Assembly: GCF_903819435.1 (NCBI RefSeq)
Contig: NZ_CAIJDP010000071.1
Span: 124,001-188,000, forward strand
Direction of reading: 5' to 3'
DNA: 64,000 bases
DNA from: Flavobacterium salmonis
GTDB taxonomy: Bacteria; Bacteroidota; Bacteroidia; Flavobacteriales; Flavobacteriaceae
Part shown: one piece after another, positions 1 through 8,645 of the stretch
Layout of the letters: each line of letters starts with the position of its first letter
How positions within the stretch are numbered: position 1 is the stretch's first letter
The notes under the pieces: model-generated
What the model was told of the DNA's origin: nothing
The model's input: only the letters and a program-made list of their open reading frames with translations
Database searches by the model: none
Translations under genes and position numbers: made by a program

Positions 1-761
1 TTTAACTCTTCCTGAGTAAAAAAGCCTCCGTACGTTCCTTTTTGATCTGCTGTTACCGGAAGTCTTGCATTCCAGGATAAGTTTTCCTGATCTACTCTCC
101 AAGCGCCAACTTCAGTTAGTTTTGGATATTTTTTAATTTCGATTCTCCAGCCTTGATCATCAACTAAATGCAAATGCAAAACATTCATTTTGTGCATTGC
201 CAAACGATCGATTGTAGCCAGAATGTAATTTTTATCAAAGAAATGACGTGATAAATCCAGCATTAAACCTCTCCATTTAAAACGAGGTTCGTCTGTTATG
301 GTCAAACTTGGAATTTCCCATTTTGCAGTAGAAATCGCAAATTTACTTTCAATTGCTTCAGGAAGTAATTGTCTTATACTTTCTAAACCATACATAAAAC
401 CTACATTTCCTTTAGCAGCAATAACAATGCTCGTCGGATTTACATCTAAAACGTAAGCTTCATTTTTTAAGTTCGGATCAACTTTAAACTGAACAAAATT
501 GCTTACTGGCGCTTTTGTTGTCGTTTCTGGTTTCCATCCTGCAGCAACTTCAAATTTAGAAGCCAAAGCATTTGCGGCATCTTTTTGGAAATCACCGTTT
601 ACTACAAATTTTGTATCTTTTGTAAATTCAAAAACACCAGTTTTAATAAGAGTCTGACTCGGTTTTGGAATGATACGAATATCATTTTCCGTGTAAACTT
701 TCTGCGCGTTAGCCGAGAAAATTGAAGTGATTAGGGTTAATAGGAATAGTACTTTTTTCAT
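1..761 (-). CDS. GH20 beta-N-acetylhexosaminidase, N-terminal part (cut by window edge)
   Basis: The minus-strand frame starts at ATG 761 and stays open to the window edge (253 codons seen). It begins with a signal peptide (MKKVLFLLTLITSIFSANAQ). The GH20 N-terminal domain follows, and then the start of the catalytic barrel with the family signature WRGLMLDLSRHFF and the stretch HLHLVDDQGWRIEIKKYP. Family members remove terminal beta-GlcNAc or GalNAc residues from glycans, outside the cytoplasm. The DE catalytic pair would lie beyond the window. It is the last visible gene of a minus-strand run of glycan-degrading genes, which suits trimming GlcNAc from N-glycan antennae or the chitobiose core. 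The substrate is inferred from context. Confidence 0.93.
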   Translation of the reverse strand, partial: MKKVLFLLTLITSIFSANAQKVYTENDIRIIPKPSQTLIKTGVFEFTKDTKFVVNGDFQKDAANALASKFEVAAGWKPETTTKAPVSNFVQFKVDPNLKNEAYVLDVNPTSIVIAAKGNVGFMYGLESIRQLLPEAIESKFAISTAKWEIPSLTITDEPRFKWRGLMLDLSRHFFDKNYILATIDRLAMHKMNVLHLHLVDDQGWRIEIKKYPKLTEVGAWRVDQENLSWNARLPVTADQKGTYGGFFTQEEL

Positions 762-797
762 TCTTTGTTTTTTGGGTTCTCTATGCTATTATTTCTT

Positions 798-866
798 AAA
801 CACATATAGACATAGTTTTTTAAAGCTTAGAAAGGCGTTACACTATGCATGAATGCACATAGAAAC
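798..866. repeat. Dispersed ~70-bp repeat (copy 1)
   Basis: The block AAACACATA-AGACATAG, then AAAGGCGTT-CACT, then GCACATAGAAAC recurs in the same order at 48381-48460. It lies just upstream of the GH20 start. It has no coding potential and looks like a flavobacterial intergenic repeat of unknown function. Confidence 0.6.
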
Positions 867-906
867 TGGTTTTATTTTTATGTTTTGAAGTTTTTGACTT
901 CAGTTT

Positions 907-1097
907 GTCATTTCGACGAAGGAGACCCGAGCGATATCGAACAGACGAAGTAAATCTTCGTTAGTAGCTCCTCAACGTAACTCGTCAATCTTTGTAGAGT
1001 TTCTTGCGGAGATTTCTCCTTCGTCGAAATGACAAATATTGCGTATATTCCAATCTGTGTCGAATCCCGAGTATGATTCCTCGTTCCTCGGAATAAC
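907..1097. repeat. Palindromic dispersed repeat, arms A-A' plus a B' arm
   Basis: A 19-bp arm at 907-925 (GTCATTTCGACGAAGGAGA) is repeated in exact inverse at 1015-1033. A related arm of the other type (GATTCCTCGTTCCTCGGAA) sits at 1075-1093. The element fills the otherwise empty space between the GH20 and glycosylasparaginase genes. The same arm sequences recur around 6.6, 12.9, 55.1 and 57.6 kb. It may act as an RNA hairpin or be a non-autonomous mobile repeat. Confidence 0.75.
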
Positions 1098-1112
1098 AAA
1101 ACTTTGTCACAA

Positions 1113-2138
1113 TTATTTATCCCACGACATTTTAAATTTTGCATCCTCCATTCTGTGACCTTTTTCATCATCTGAAACGGCGAAATTAAATCCTGATCTT
1201 AAACTGTAACCTGCGTATTCACCATTTTTATTCAAAGCAATAAAACCAACCTGCAGGTATTCCATGTCTTTGTGGTTTTTATGTTTGTTGTAAATACGCT
1301 CTGTAATTTCTTTACAGGCATCGTAAGGCGATTTTCCCTGACGCATTAATTCGACCACCATTGCGCTTCCGGCAGTTCTGATAACGGCTTCCCCTAAACC
1401 CGTTGCTGCAGCCGCTCCTACTTCATTATCCAGAAAAAGCCCCGCGCCGATTATTGGGGAGTCACCGACGCGGCCGTGCATTTTCCAGGCGGCGCCGCTT
1501 GTTGTACAGCCTCCGGCAAGATTTCCATCCTGATCTAACATTAGCATGCTTATGGTATCGTGATTTTCTATATTGATAACGGGTTTATATTTAGAATCTT
1601 CCAGCCATTTTTTCCAGTCTTTTTCAGATTCGGGAGTTAAAAGATTTTCTTCTTTAAATCCTTCTGAAAGAGCAAATTGTAAAGCACCTTGTCCGGCCAG
1701 CATTACGTGTGGTGTATTTTGCAATACTCTTTTTGCTACAGAAATTGGATGCATGATTCCTTGTAAAAAACACACAGAACCGCAATTGCTGTTGTGATCC
1801 ATAATACAGGCATCCAGCGTCACTTTTCCTTCCCGATCCGGATATCCTCCATAACCAACACTGCGTACAGTCGGATCGGCTTCAGGAATTTTCATTCCGG
1901 CCTCAATAGCATCTAAGGCTGGTTTTCCGTCTTTTAATTGTTTCCAGGTTTCTTTGTTTGCCGGTAAACCATGATTCCATGTCGAAATTACAATTGGCTT
2001 TTTTTGTTTTTTTGAAGGAAATTCTAACGCACCTTCTTTTTCATCTTCATTCTCTGCAAATCCGCTAAGGCCAATAACAGAACTTACGGCTGCTGCACCT
2101 AAAGCTGCTTTTTTGATAAAATCTCTTCTATTTGACAT
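1113..2138 (-). CDS. N4-(beta-N-acetylglucosaminyl)-L-asparaginase (glycosylasparaginase), Tat-exported
   Basis: A 341-residue Ntn-hydrolase of the glycosylasparaginase (isoaspartyl peptidase/asparaginase) family. It cleaves GlcNAc-Asn, the last linkage of an N-glycan, after the polypeptide is degraded. The N-terminus has a twin-arginine signal (NRRDFIKKAALGAA), so the folded enzyme probably goes to the periplasm. The autoproteolytic site is seen as HDT at 193-195, making Thr195 the nucleophile of the mature beta chain. The glycine-rich segment GGCTTSGAAWKMHGRVGDSPI that follows is typical. The gene lies 31 bp downstream of the GHL10 gene in a run with GH18, GH130 and GH92, which strongly supports glycoprotein degradation over free asparagine use. 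Confidence 0.93.
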   Translation of the reverse strand: MSNRRDFIKKAALGAAAVSSVIGLSGFAENEDEKEGALEFPSKKQKKPIVISTWNHGLPANKETWKQLKDGKPALDAIEAGMKIPEADPTVRSVGYGGYPDREGKVTLDACIMDHNSNCGSVCFLQGIMHPISVAKRVLQNTPHVMLAGQGALQFALSEGFKEENLLTPESEKDWKKWLEDSKYKPVINIENHDTISMLMLDQDGNLAGGCTTSGAAWKMHGRVGDSPIIGAGLFLDNEVGAAAATGLGEAVIRTAGSAMVVELMRQGKSPYDACKEITERIYNKHKNHKDMEYLQVGFIALNKNGEYAGYSLRSGFNFAVSDDEKGHRMEDAKFKMSWDK

Positions 2139-2169
2139 GCTTTTTATTTTTATTGAAATCCTGAAAATA

Positions 2170-3249
2170 TTATTTTAAACTTGCTTTTGTTTCTTTAATG
2201 GTCTTTAAATAACTATCAGACAATGCATTTCCGTCGAAGAAAGTAACTCCAATGGCTCCGTTTTCTTTTGCCAGTAAAATAGCTTCTTTAAGTTCCTTAT
2301 CATTTTTCAATCCCGGAATATAAATTCCTGTATTAATTTTTGTTTTTTTATGCTCTAAATCAGTAACGCCCTGTTTTGTAGCGTAACCTACCCAGTCAAT
2401 TTCTTCATCATAAAAACTATGATAAATCATAGGATAAACCTCATCGATATTCCATTTATCCCAACGCTGGCGTACCATGTGATCTGCCATTTCCGGATAA
2501 GGAAAAACGGCAGCAGTTAATTGTTTGTTGTGTTGGTGTGCAATTTTATACGCATCGTCAACAACGTTTTTTATAGCATTGAGTCTGAAGTTTTTCCACT
2601 CCATATCAATGGAAGTATTATGGCTCTCTTTTGGATTTTTATGATGTATTTTTTCAAATGCTTTTACACATTCATCACAATAACAAAAGTCAAATTGAGG
2701 TAACTCTACATCCTGAACCAGATTGTATTTTGGCAATAAACTAATTGGTAAAAAGATATCCGGAAAGCGGATATAATCTAAGTGAACACTTTCTATTCCT
2801 TCAACTTTTGCCAGTTCTTCGACTAAATGTAAAACGTGGTTTCTAGATTCTTTTCTTGTAGGACAAAGCCATTGGTAGTAATCGACATAAGGGCGGTTAT
2901 CAAAACAGGATTTACCTTCTTTGCTCACCTGATACCATTCCGGATGCTGCAATGCAACTGAATCTCCGGGTCTGTTCATCGCCATAATCCAGGCGTGAAC
3001 TTTTAGACCTTCTTTTGTAGCTAAAGGTACTATTCTTTTTAAAAGTTTTGGATCAGTTCCCGTATTGATTAATACTTCATCAATTCCTCCATCTTTATAT
3101 TTTTTAAATTCTTTTGTATAGTCTGCATCAGATTTTTTAGCATCTGCCGTTGTCCAGACTCCAAATTTAAAAGTGGTTTGTTCTTCTTTTTTTGCACATG
3201 AAAAAATACTAAGTGCCAATAAAAAAAGTAATAGTTTTGGTAGTTTCAT
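2170..3249 (-). CDS. GHL10-type putative glycoside hydrolase lipoprotein
   Basis: A 359-residue lipoprotein (signal peptide ending FSC, lipid-attached Cys18) with the fold signature of glycosyl hydrolase-like family 10. The segment VHLDYIRFPD at 155-164 matches the family's (L)HLDYIR(Y/F)P motif. A small cysteine cluster (Cys189, Cys191, Cys194, CYCDEC) could bind metal or form disulfides. The family is structurally barrel-like, but biochemical activity is poorly defined. It starts 2 bp after the end of the GH18 gene, so the two are almost certainly co-transcribed. A role in cutting a glycan linkage not covered by the other enzymes here is an inference. Catalytic residues cannot be assigned confidently. 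Confidence 0.8.
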   Translation of the reverse strand: MKLPKLLLFLLALSIFSCAKKEEQTTFKFGVWTTADAKKSDADYTKEFKKYKDGGIDEVLINTGTDPKLLKRIVPLATKEGLKVHAWIMAMNRPGDSVALQHPEWYQVSKEGKSCFDNRPYVDYYQWLCPTRKESRNHVLHLVEELAKVEGIESVHLDYIRFPDIFLPISLLPKYNLVQDVELPQFDFCYCDECVKAFEKIHHKNPKESHNTSIDMEWKNFRLNAIKNVVDDAYKIAHQHNKQLTAAVFPYPEMADHMVRQRWDKWNIDEVYPMIYHSFYDEEIDWVGYATKQGVTDLEHKKTKINTGIYIPGLKNDKELKEAILLAKENGAIGVTFFDGNALSDSYLKTIKETKASLK

Positions 3250-3251
3250 AC

Positions 3252-4397
3252 TTAATTTCTTTGTTTTGTTAGACTTGCACTTTGGTACAGTTTGTTTAAT
3301 AATTCCTGATTATTGTCTAAACTATATTCCCAAAACATAGCACCGCCTAATTTTTTCTGTTTAATAAATGCTGTCTTTAAAGCAATTTCTTTTGGAGTTT
3401 CATAAGAAATAAAAATATTGTCCTGGGCATTCCATAAATAAGATGCTTTTGCCGAATCATCATATAATTCCTGAAATTTTCCTGATTTTAATGCTGCCGC
3501 AATTTCCCAGGATGCCACAATAGCACTTCCTGTTAAGGCTGACTGGTATAACCCATTATTTTCGGGTGTTACTTTTTCCCACTTTCTTCCATAAAAAGGG
3601 ATTCCTAAAATAAGCTTGTGAGCAGGCACCCCTTCTTTTAAGAATGCATCTACCGACTCACTAATACTGTTCCCTCCAAATTTTTCTTCTTTTGAAGGAT
3701 ATAAATTAGCGTGATGTCCTGTTTGATAAAACCAGCCATTGTAAAAATCGTAACACATCAGATTTATAAAATCAAGATATTGATGTGCTTCTTTCAAATC
3801 AGTATGGTTAACATATTCCTGATCCGCTGCTGCTGCAATAGTGAGCAAATAATGCTGATTATCTATTTTAGTCTGAATTTCTAATTGCTTGCGCAATTCG
3901 CCCAATAATAACGTAAAATTTTCTTTGTCTGAAGGTCTGAAAATATTATCCTCTGCGCGTTGTCCGGGAAATTCCCAGTCGATATCAATTCCGTCAAAGT
4001 TGTAAGATTTCATTAGTTTTACAGCGCTTTTAGCAAATTTTTCTCTTGATTGGGCATAAGCTGCTATATTTGAAAACTGATCTGACCAAACCCAGCCGCC
4101 AATAGAATACACTATTTTTAAACCGGGATTTTGCTTTTTAAGTGCCATTACGCTTTCTATTTTCGCTTTATCAGTAGCCAGCTCAAACTGAACATTACCA
4201 TCAACAATATTAGCAAAGGCATAATTAAGGTGAGTCAACTTGCGCGCATCAATTTTTGCGGGATCAAAATTCTCATACCCGGCAACGTATCCAATTATTT
4301 TAAAATCCTCTTTGGGTTGATTTTGTTTTCTTTCTAATGAAGAACAAGCAAAAAACACACTGATAATCAGGACTGAAAAAAGGGATTTAATTACCAT
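3252..4397 (-). CDS. GH18 lipoprotein (chitinase-like; possible endo-beta-N-acetylglucosaminidase)
   Basis: A 381-residue GH18 protein. The active-site motif DxxDxDxE is present as DGIDIDWE, with the catalytic Glu at residue 142. The substrate-assisted mechanism of GH18 hydrolyses beta-1,4 bonds of chitin or the chitobiose core of N-glycans. I start at ATG 4397 because this gives a compact lipoprotein signal (VFFAC, Cys18). An ATG 8 codons upstream (4421) is also possible. The motif FYGRKWE and the ending FWEYSLDN are typical of the GH18 barrel. Neighbouring GH92, GH130 and glycosylasparaginase genes favour an N-glycan endo-hydrolase. A true chitinase with the nearby GH20 cannot be excluded. 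Confidence 0.88.
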   Translation of the reverse strand: MVIKSLFSVLIISVFFACSSLERKQNQPKEDFKIIGYVAGYENFDPAKIDARKLTHLNYAFANIVDGNVQFELATDKAKIESVMALKKQNPGLKIVYSIGGWVWSDQFSNIAAYAQSREKFAKSAVKLMKSYNFDGIDIDWEFPGQRAEDNIFRPSDKENFTLLLGELRKQLEIQTKIDNQHYLLTIAAAADQEYVNHTDLKEAHQYLDFINLMCYDFYNGWFYQTGHHANLYPSKEEKFGGNSISESVDAFLKEGVPAHKLILGIPFYGRKWEKVTPENNGLYQSALTGSAIVASWEIAAALKSGKFQELYDDSAKASYLWNAQDNIFISYETPKEIALKTAFIKQKKLGGAMFWEYSLDNNQELLNKLYQSASLTKQRN

Positions 4398-4445
4398 ATT
4401 ATGTTGTTTAAAATGAATCATTACTGATAAATTGCCTAATTATTT

Positions 4446-5513
4446 TTACTTTAAAAACTGACCGTCTTCTTTTATGGTAAATGTTTGGTTTGAAAAAGGA
4501 CTTTTTACCAAAATATTATATCCCGAAGAATGATTTTCTAAGATAGGTTTTAAAACTTTACCATCGACTTTGATTGTTTCTTTCGTTAAATCCGTTAATG
4601 TTTTTGCCCAGACTTTATTTTTTTGATAATATTCTTTTTGAGTCCGATATAAATAATAGAGCTCCCATTTTACTTTTTCGTCCTGCGGAATTGTAAAAGT
4701 GTCTTTTTCCTCTTTCGAAGAAAAATAAACATATCCCCATTTTTCAGGTTCATGCATATTAATTACGCCCATTGGCGACCAGACCCAGTTGTACTCAGGC
4801 AGAAATTTTCCGTCAGCATCTTTTTTGCGTTCGTATTTACCATCAACAAGTGAATGCTGCCAGTTTACTCTTGAAAAATTAACGCGCCAGAATTTATCTG
4901 CCGGCACATTATTTTCGTTGTAAGATTTTTTATAAGATGCCCAGGGAATTGCCATTTCTAAAACCCATCCTTCATCAGTATCATTTGGGTTATTAAGCGT
5001 TCCGCTGATTTTTACCGCTGATTTCAGACCCGGAATATTCCAGTCGTTTAAAACAACATTATCATTTTCTCTGTAAGGTTTTGATAAAAACAGGTCCCAG
5101 GCTGTATTTAATGCATTTATCTCTAATTCATAATAATTAAAAGTGTCGCCGTCGGGATCAATAAAAACTTCAAAATCGTTGTTGTAAAAAATAATGGTAT
5201 CACGTTGTTTTAAATTTGCCCAAACATTCGGTTCATCAATTTTTGCTAAAATATAAAAATTGGTTTCATCCCAGAGCATTTTAACTTTTGTTGCATATTT
5301 TGGTTTAATATTGTTTTCGATATCTTCGAAAAGAGCTGTCCAGTCTGCATTTTTCCAAGCCGGATCTGATTCATCTCCGTCAATCAGAATTGGGTTTGCA
5401 ATTTTATTCGCTGTATAGGTTTTAGGCACAATAGTATTTTTCTTCGATTGTGATAACACAGCAATCGAAGAAAAAACTAAAACAATTGTTAACCATTGAT
5501 TTTTTAAAAACAT
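4446..5513 (-). CDS. Secreted CBM9-like carbohydrate-binding protein
   Basis: A 355-residue protein with a signal peptide ending AVLSQS. Residues about 35-225 form a carbohydrate-binding family 9-like beta-sandwich domain (IDGDESDPAWKNADW, then VKMLWDETNFYILAKIDEP and NNDFEVFIDPDGD). The C-terminal third is a charged extension without a recognisable domain. No hydrolase motif is visible. Such proteins accompany glycoside hydrolases in Bacteroidetes loci and may bind the glycan or bind the released sugar. The gene sits 10 bp after the GH130 gene and 24 bp before GH18, consistent with one operon. Confidence 0.82.
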   Translation of the reverse strand: MFLKNQWLTIVLVFSSIAVLSQSKKNTIVPKTYTANKIANPILIDGDESDPAWKNADWTALFEDIENNIKPKYATKVKMLWDETNFYILAKIDEPNVWANLKQRDTIIFYNNDFEVFIDPDGDTFNYYELEINALNTAWDLFLSKPYRENDNVVLNDWNIPGLKSAVKISGTLNNPNDTDEGWVLEMAIPWASYKKSYNENNVPADKFWRVNFSRVNWQHSLVDGKYERKKDADGKFLPEYNWVWSPMGVINMHEPEKWGYVYFSSKEEKDTFTIPQDEKVKWELYYLYRTQKEYYQKNKVWAKTLTDLTKETIKVDGKVLKPILENHSSGYNILVKSPFSNQTFTIKEDGQFLK

Positions 5514-5523
5514 GCTTATTTTT

Positions 5524-6489
5524 TTATAAACTATTATCTTTTGTAAACTGAATCACTTCGCTCAATTTTCCAAAAGCTATTGCTACTGCCGTATCTGCTG
5601 CACCATAATAAACGGTTAATTTATCCTCTTCAGTATCATGCAAAGCTGCACATGGGAAAACTACATTTGGAACATCTCCAACCATTTCATAAATCTCTGC
5701 CGGTCCTAATAAATAGGGCTGTGTTCTGTATTTTACCTGATCCGGTGAATCTACATCTAAAAGTGCTGATCCCATTGCATAACGAAAACCGTTGCAGGTA
5801 TTGATAACGCCGTGATAAATCATCAACCATCCTTCGTTGGTTAAAATAGGGATTGGCCCTGCCCCAACTTTTGTACACTGCCAGGCACTGTCTTCAAAAG
5901 GAGTTGGTTTCATAACTAATCTGTGCTCACCCCAGTATTTCATATCCGGACTGTAGCTAATCCAGATATCTCCAAAAGGCGTATGTCCGTTATCACTCGG
6001 TCGGCTTAACATGGCGTATTTTCCGTTTATTTTTTGTGGAAATAAAACACCGTTTCTGTTGAATGGCAGAAAGGCATTTTCGCACTGAAAAAATTCTTTA
6101 AAATCAAAAGTATATCCAATTCCGATTGTTGGGCCATTATAGCCATTACACCAGGTAATCCAGTAACGATCTTCTATAAAAACAACACGCGGATCGTATT
6201 TATAAGCAGATTCGATCATTTCCGTATTACCGGACTGCATTACAATTGGTTCATGATTAATATCCCAATCGATTCCGTTTTTACTAAATCCGGCAAAAAT
6301 ATTCATTTGAACCGCTTTGTTATCACATCTGAAAACTCCCGCAAATCCATCTCCAAAAGGAACAACGGCACTATTAAAAATACTGTTTGATGATGGAATC
6401 GCATATCTGTCGATAATTGGATTTTCAGAATATCTCCACATTACATCTTTACTGTTTTCGGGTCTGTCTTGCCATGGAATTGTGCTCAT
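5524..6489 (-). CDS. GH130 beta-mannoside phosphorylase
   Basis: A 321-residue, cytoplasmic-looking protein (no signal peptide) of GH130. Members phosphorolyse beta-mannosides, and the N-glycan type converts Man-beta-1,4-GlcNAc plus phosphate to mannose-1-phosphate and GlcNAc. The conserved catalytic Asp is seen in YKYDPRVVF (Asp99). The blade motifs [11 protein letters not shown] and WLMIYHG are also present. The family's length is 300-350 residues, so it is complete. Placement between a symporter and N-glycan hydrolases suggests it consumes the imported core disaccharide. The choice among mannosyl-GlcNAc, mannosyl-glucose and mannobiose as substrate is inference from context. Confidence 0.9.
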   Translation of the reverse strand: MSTIPWQDRPENSKDVMWRYSENPIIDRYAIPSSNSIFNSAVVPFGDGFAGVFRCDNKAVQMNIFAGFSKNGIDWDINHEPIVMQSGNTEMIESAYKYDPRVVFIEDRYWITWCNGYNGPTIGIGYTFDFKEFFQCENAFLPFNRNGVLFPQKINGKYAMLSRPSDNGHTPFGDIWISYSPDMKYWGEHRLVMKPTPFEDSAWQCTKVGAGPIPILTNEGWLMIYHGVINTCNGFRYAMGSALLDVDSPDQVKYRTQPYLLGPAEIYEMVGDVPNVVFPCAALHDTEEDKLTVYYGAADTAVAIAFGKLSEVIQFTKDNSL

Positions 6490-6555
6490 GCTCTCTTTCT
6501 TTATTATTATAGTTGTTTTTTTATTTTTAAGCTTTATCAGTCATTCACAATCCTA

Positions 6556-6642
6556 TCATTGCGAGGAACGAAGAAGCTCCTCATAATTATTCGCCAATCT
6601 TTGTCGAGTTAGGCGTGTGATTTCTCCTCTGTCGAAATGACA
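6556..6642. repeat. Palindromic dispersed repeat, hybrid arms B-A'
   Basis: The left arm at 6556-6576 is of the TCATTGCGAGGAACGAAG type. The right arm at 6619-6642 is of the GATTTCTCCTCTGTCGAAAT type. It lies in the gap between the GH130 gene and the symporter stop, together with an AT-rich run of CTAATT-like repeats (about 6690-6735). No gene is seen in this gap. Confidence 0.7.
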
Positions 6643-6730
6643 AATTAGACGTTTAAAACTTTGACAAAGCTGTCCTGTGTTTTATATTTTCTAATTGACT
6701 AATTATCCTATTTTCTAATTATCTAATTCT

Positions 6731-8608
6731 CTAATCTTCTATTCTACGAACTTTATCCAACCATGTAAATTTCAATATCGTTGTTGTCACTAAAAATACC
6801 ACTAATGCTGTAATCGCTTTTGGATAATCTCTGATGATAAAAAATATCGGAAGCAAAATCATACTCGACTGCCATACAATTCCGATAGCACAATTCATCA
6901 TATCTCTCCAGAAATCATTGTTTTTTTCGAAAGCCAGATCTTCGGCTTTTAACAATTTATAAACCGGACTCCAGAATCCCCACGGTCTTACGTTTGAATA
7001 AAAGGATTTTAAAACTTCCATATCTGTTGGTTTGCTCAAATATGTTCCTAAGAGACAACCTAAAATTGAGAATCCAAATATTAATGGGAACAGGTAAATA
7101 GCTTGTACTTGTGCTAAATCATATAAAAATGATCCTTCTGACAAGCCTCCTTTAGCCTGACCTAAAGCAAATTGCAAAGAAGCTACGATTAATCCGGCGA
7201 ACATTCCCCAGAAATAACCCCAGCCGTTAAAACGCCACCAAATCCATTTCAGAAAGTTTGCCGCTACGTAACCTCCGTATAATGCACTTGTAATCCATAA
7301 AGTCAATGAATTGATTGAATCTGCAAAGAATCCCATAAAAACGCCTAAACCAACAACAAGGAAAGACGAAATCTGACTTACTTTGATATAATGTGCATTT
7401 GTTGCTACCGGTTTGAAGTATTTTTTGTAAATATCATTTACGATATACGCTGGTCCTGCATTTACGAATGCAGAGAATCCTGACATAAAAGCGGCTAATA
7501 AACCTGCCAGTAAAATACCTTTGATTCCAACGGGAATATATAAATTAACGACTTTTGGCATCAATAATTCTAAATCGGCTCCGGTTAATCCTGTGTTTGC
7601 ATTTAATTCAGGTGCTAAGTTTACCAAAGCGATTACCACGATTCCGGTGATTAATAAATATCTCGGGATGAATAAAATCAGGTTGGTAAAACCACTCATA
7701 TAAGCGGCTTCTTTGACTGATTTGGTTGAAAGAACCCTTTGTAAATCATAACTAGGCGTTGGCCCTGCAACACTCGCAAAGAAACCTTTGAATAAGGTCA
7801 TTCCGATGAAAGCGCCAAACATTTTGTACCCCTCTGAATCAATTAAATTATTGAAGGTTTGAAATTTATCTGTCCATTGGGTTTCAAACTGCCATCCGAA
7901 AAAGACATTTTTCCATTCCTCTGTAATAACTGCATTAATCTGAATATCTGTATAATTAATGAAGGCATAACCTGCGATTAAAACTCCGGCTATAATCATA
8001 ATTAAATATTGTACAACTTCTGTTGCGACTACTGAGAACATTCCGCCTTTTACGGTATAAATTGTCGTTAAAAAAATGATTAACAAGGCATAAGAACGCT
8101 CTGATGTCAATAAAATCATATCACCGTAGTGAAGCGTCAAATCCCAAGGAAGGATGATGGTTACAAATTTTCCGATTCCTTCGAAGAAATACGCAATGAA
8201 ACCAATTGTTGAGATAATGGCAAAAATAGCTACAATAATATGAGATGCTTTTCCGGCTCTGTCGCTTCCAAAACGAGTCAGAATCCATTCAGAACCCGTC
8301 ATAACTTTTGATCTTCTGATCCAGACGGCAAGGAACATCATGACGAAAATCTGGTTCCATATCGGCCACAGCCACATAAACATAAAGCTTTTTACGCCGT
8401 ACAGAAATAAAACTCCAATCATCCATGAGGTTCCCGAAACATCAAACATTCCGGATCCATTACTAAGACCCAGAAAGTACCATTTGATTGTTTTACCTCC
8501 GAGGAAATAATCGTCTAATCCTTTTGATGCTTTTCTTGAAATCCAAATTCCTATACCTACCGAGAGCAGAATATAAGCTACGATGATTGATACGTCAATA
8601 ATATCCAT
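6731..8608 (-). CDS. Sodium:solute symporter (SSS family)
   Basis: A 625-residue integral membrane protein with many hydrophobic segments and SSS-family features. The N-terminus IDVSIIVAYILLSVGIGIWISRKASKGLDDYFLGGKTIKWYFLGLS contains the conserved YFLGG-like motif before TM2. The segment GILLAGLLAAFMSGFSAFVNAGPAYIVNDIYKKYF matches the core TM8 region. The family couples sugar, amino-acid or similar solute uptake to the sodium gradient across the inner membrane. It is flanked by GH92 (37 bp upstream) and GH130, so the probable cargo is a small sugar from the glycan, such as mannosyl-GlcNAc, GlcNAc or mannose. The cargo is inferred, not visible in the sequence. Confidence 0.92.
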   Translation of the reverse strand: MDIIDVSIIVAYILLSVGIGIWISRKASKGLDDYFLGGKTIKWYFLGLSNGSGMFDVSGTSWMIGVLFLYGVKSFMFMWLWPIWNQIFVMMFLAVWIRRSKVMTGSEWILTRFGSDRAGKASHIIVAIFAIISTIGFIAYFFEGIGKFVTIILPWDLTLHYGDMILLTSERSYALLIIFLTTIYTVKGGMFSVVATEVVQYLIMIIAGVLIAGYAFINYTDIQINAVITEEWKNVFFGWQFETQWTDKFQTFNNLIDSEGYKMFGAFIGMTLFKGFFASVAGPTPSYDLQRVLSTKSVKEAAYMSGFTNLILFIPRYLLITGIVVIALVNLAPELNANTGLTGADLELLMPKVVNLYIPVGIKGILLAGLLAAFMSGFSAFVNAGPAYIVNDIYKKYFKPVATNAHYIKVSQISSFLVVGLGVFMGFFADSINSLTLWITSALYGGYVAANFLKWIWWRFNGWGYFWGMFAGLIVASLQFALGQAKGGLSEGSFLYDLAQVQAIYLFPLIFGFSILGCLLGTYLSKPTDMEVLKSFYSNVRPWGFWSPVYKLLKAEDLAFEKNNDFWRDMMNCAIGIVWQSSMILLPIFFIIRDYPKAITALVVFLVTTTILKFTWLDKVRRIED

Positions 8609-8645
8609 TAATTTTGTGTTGTTAGGTTAGTTTTGTTTTATGTAT

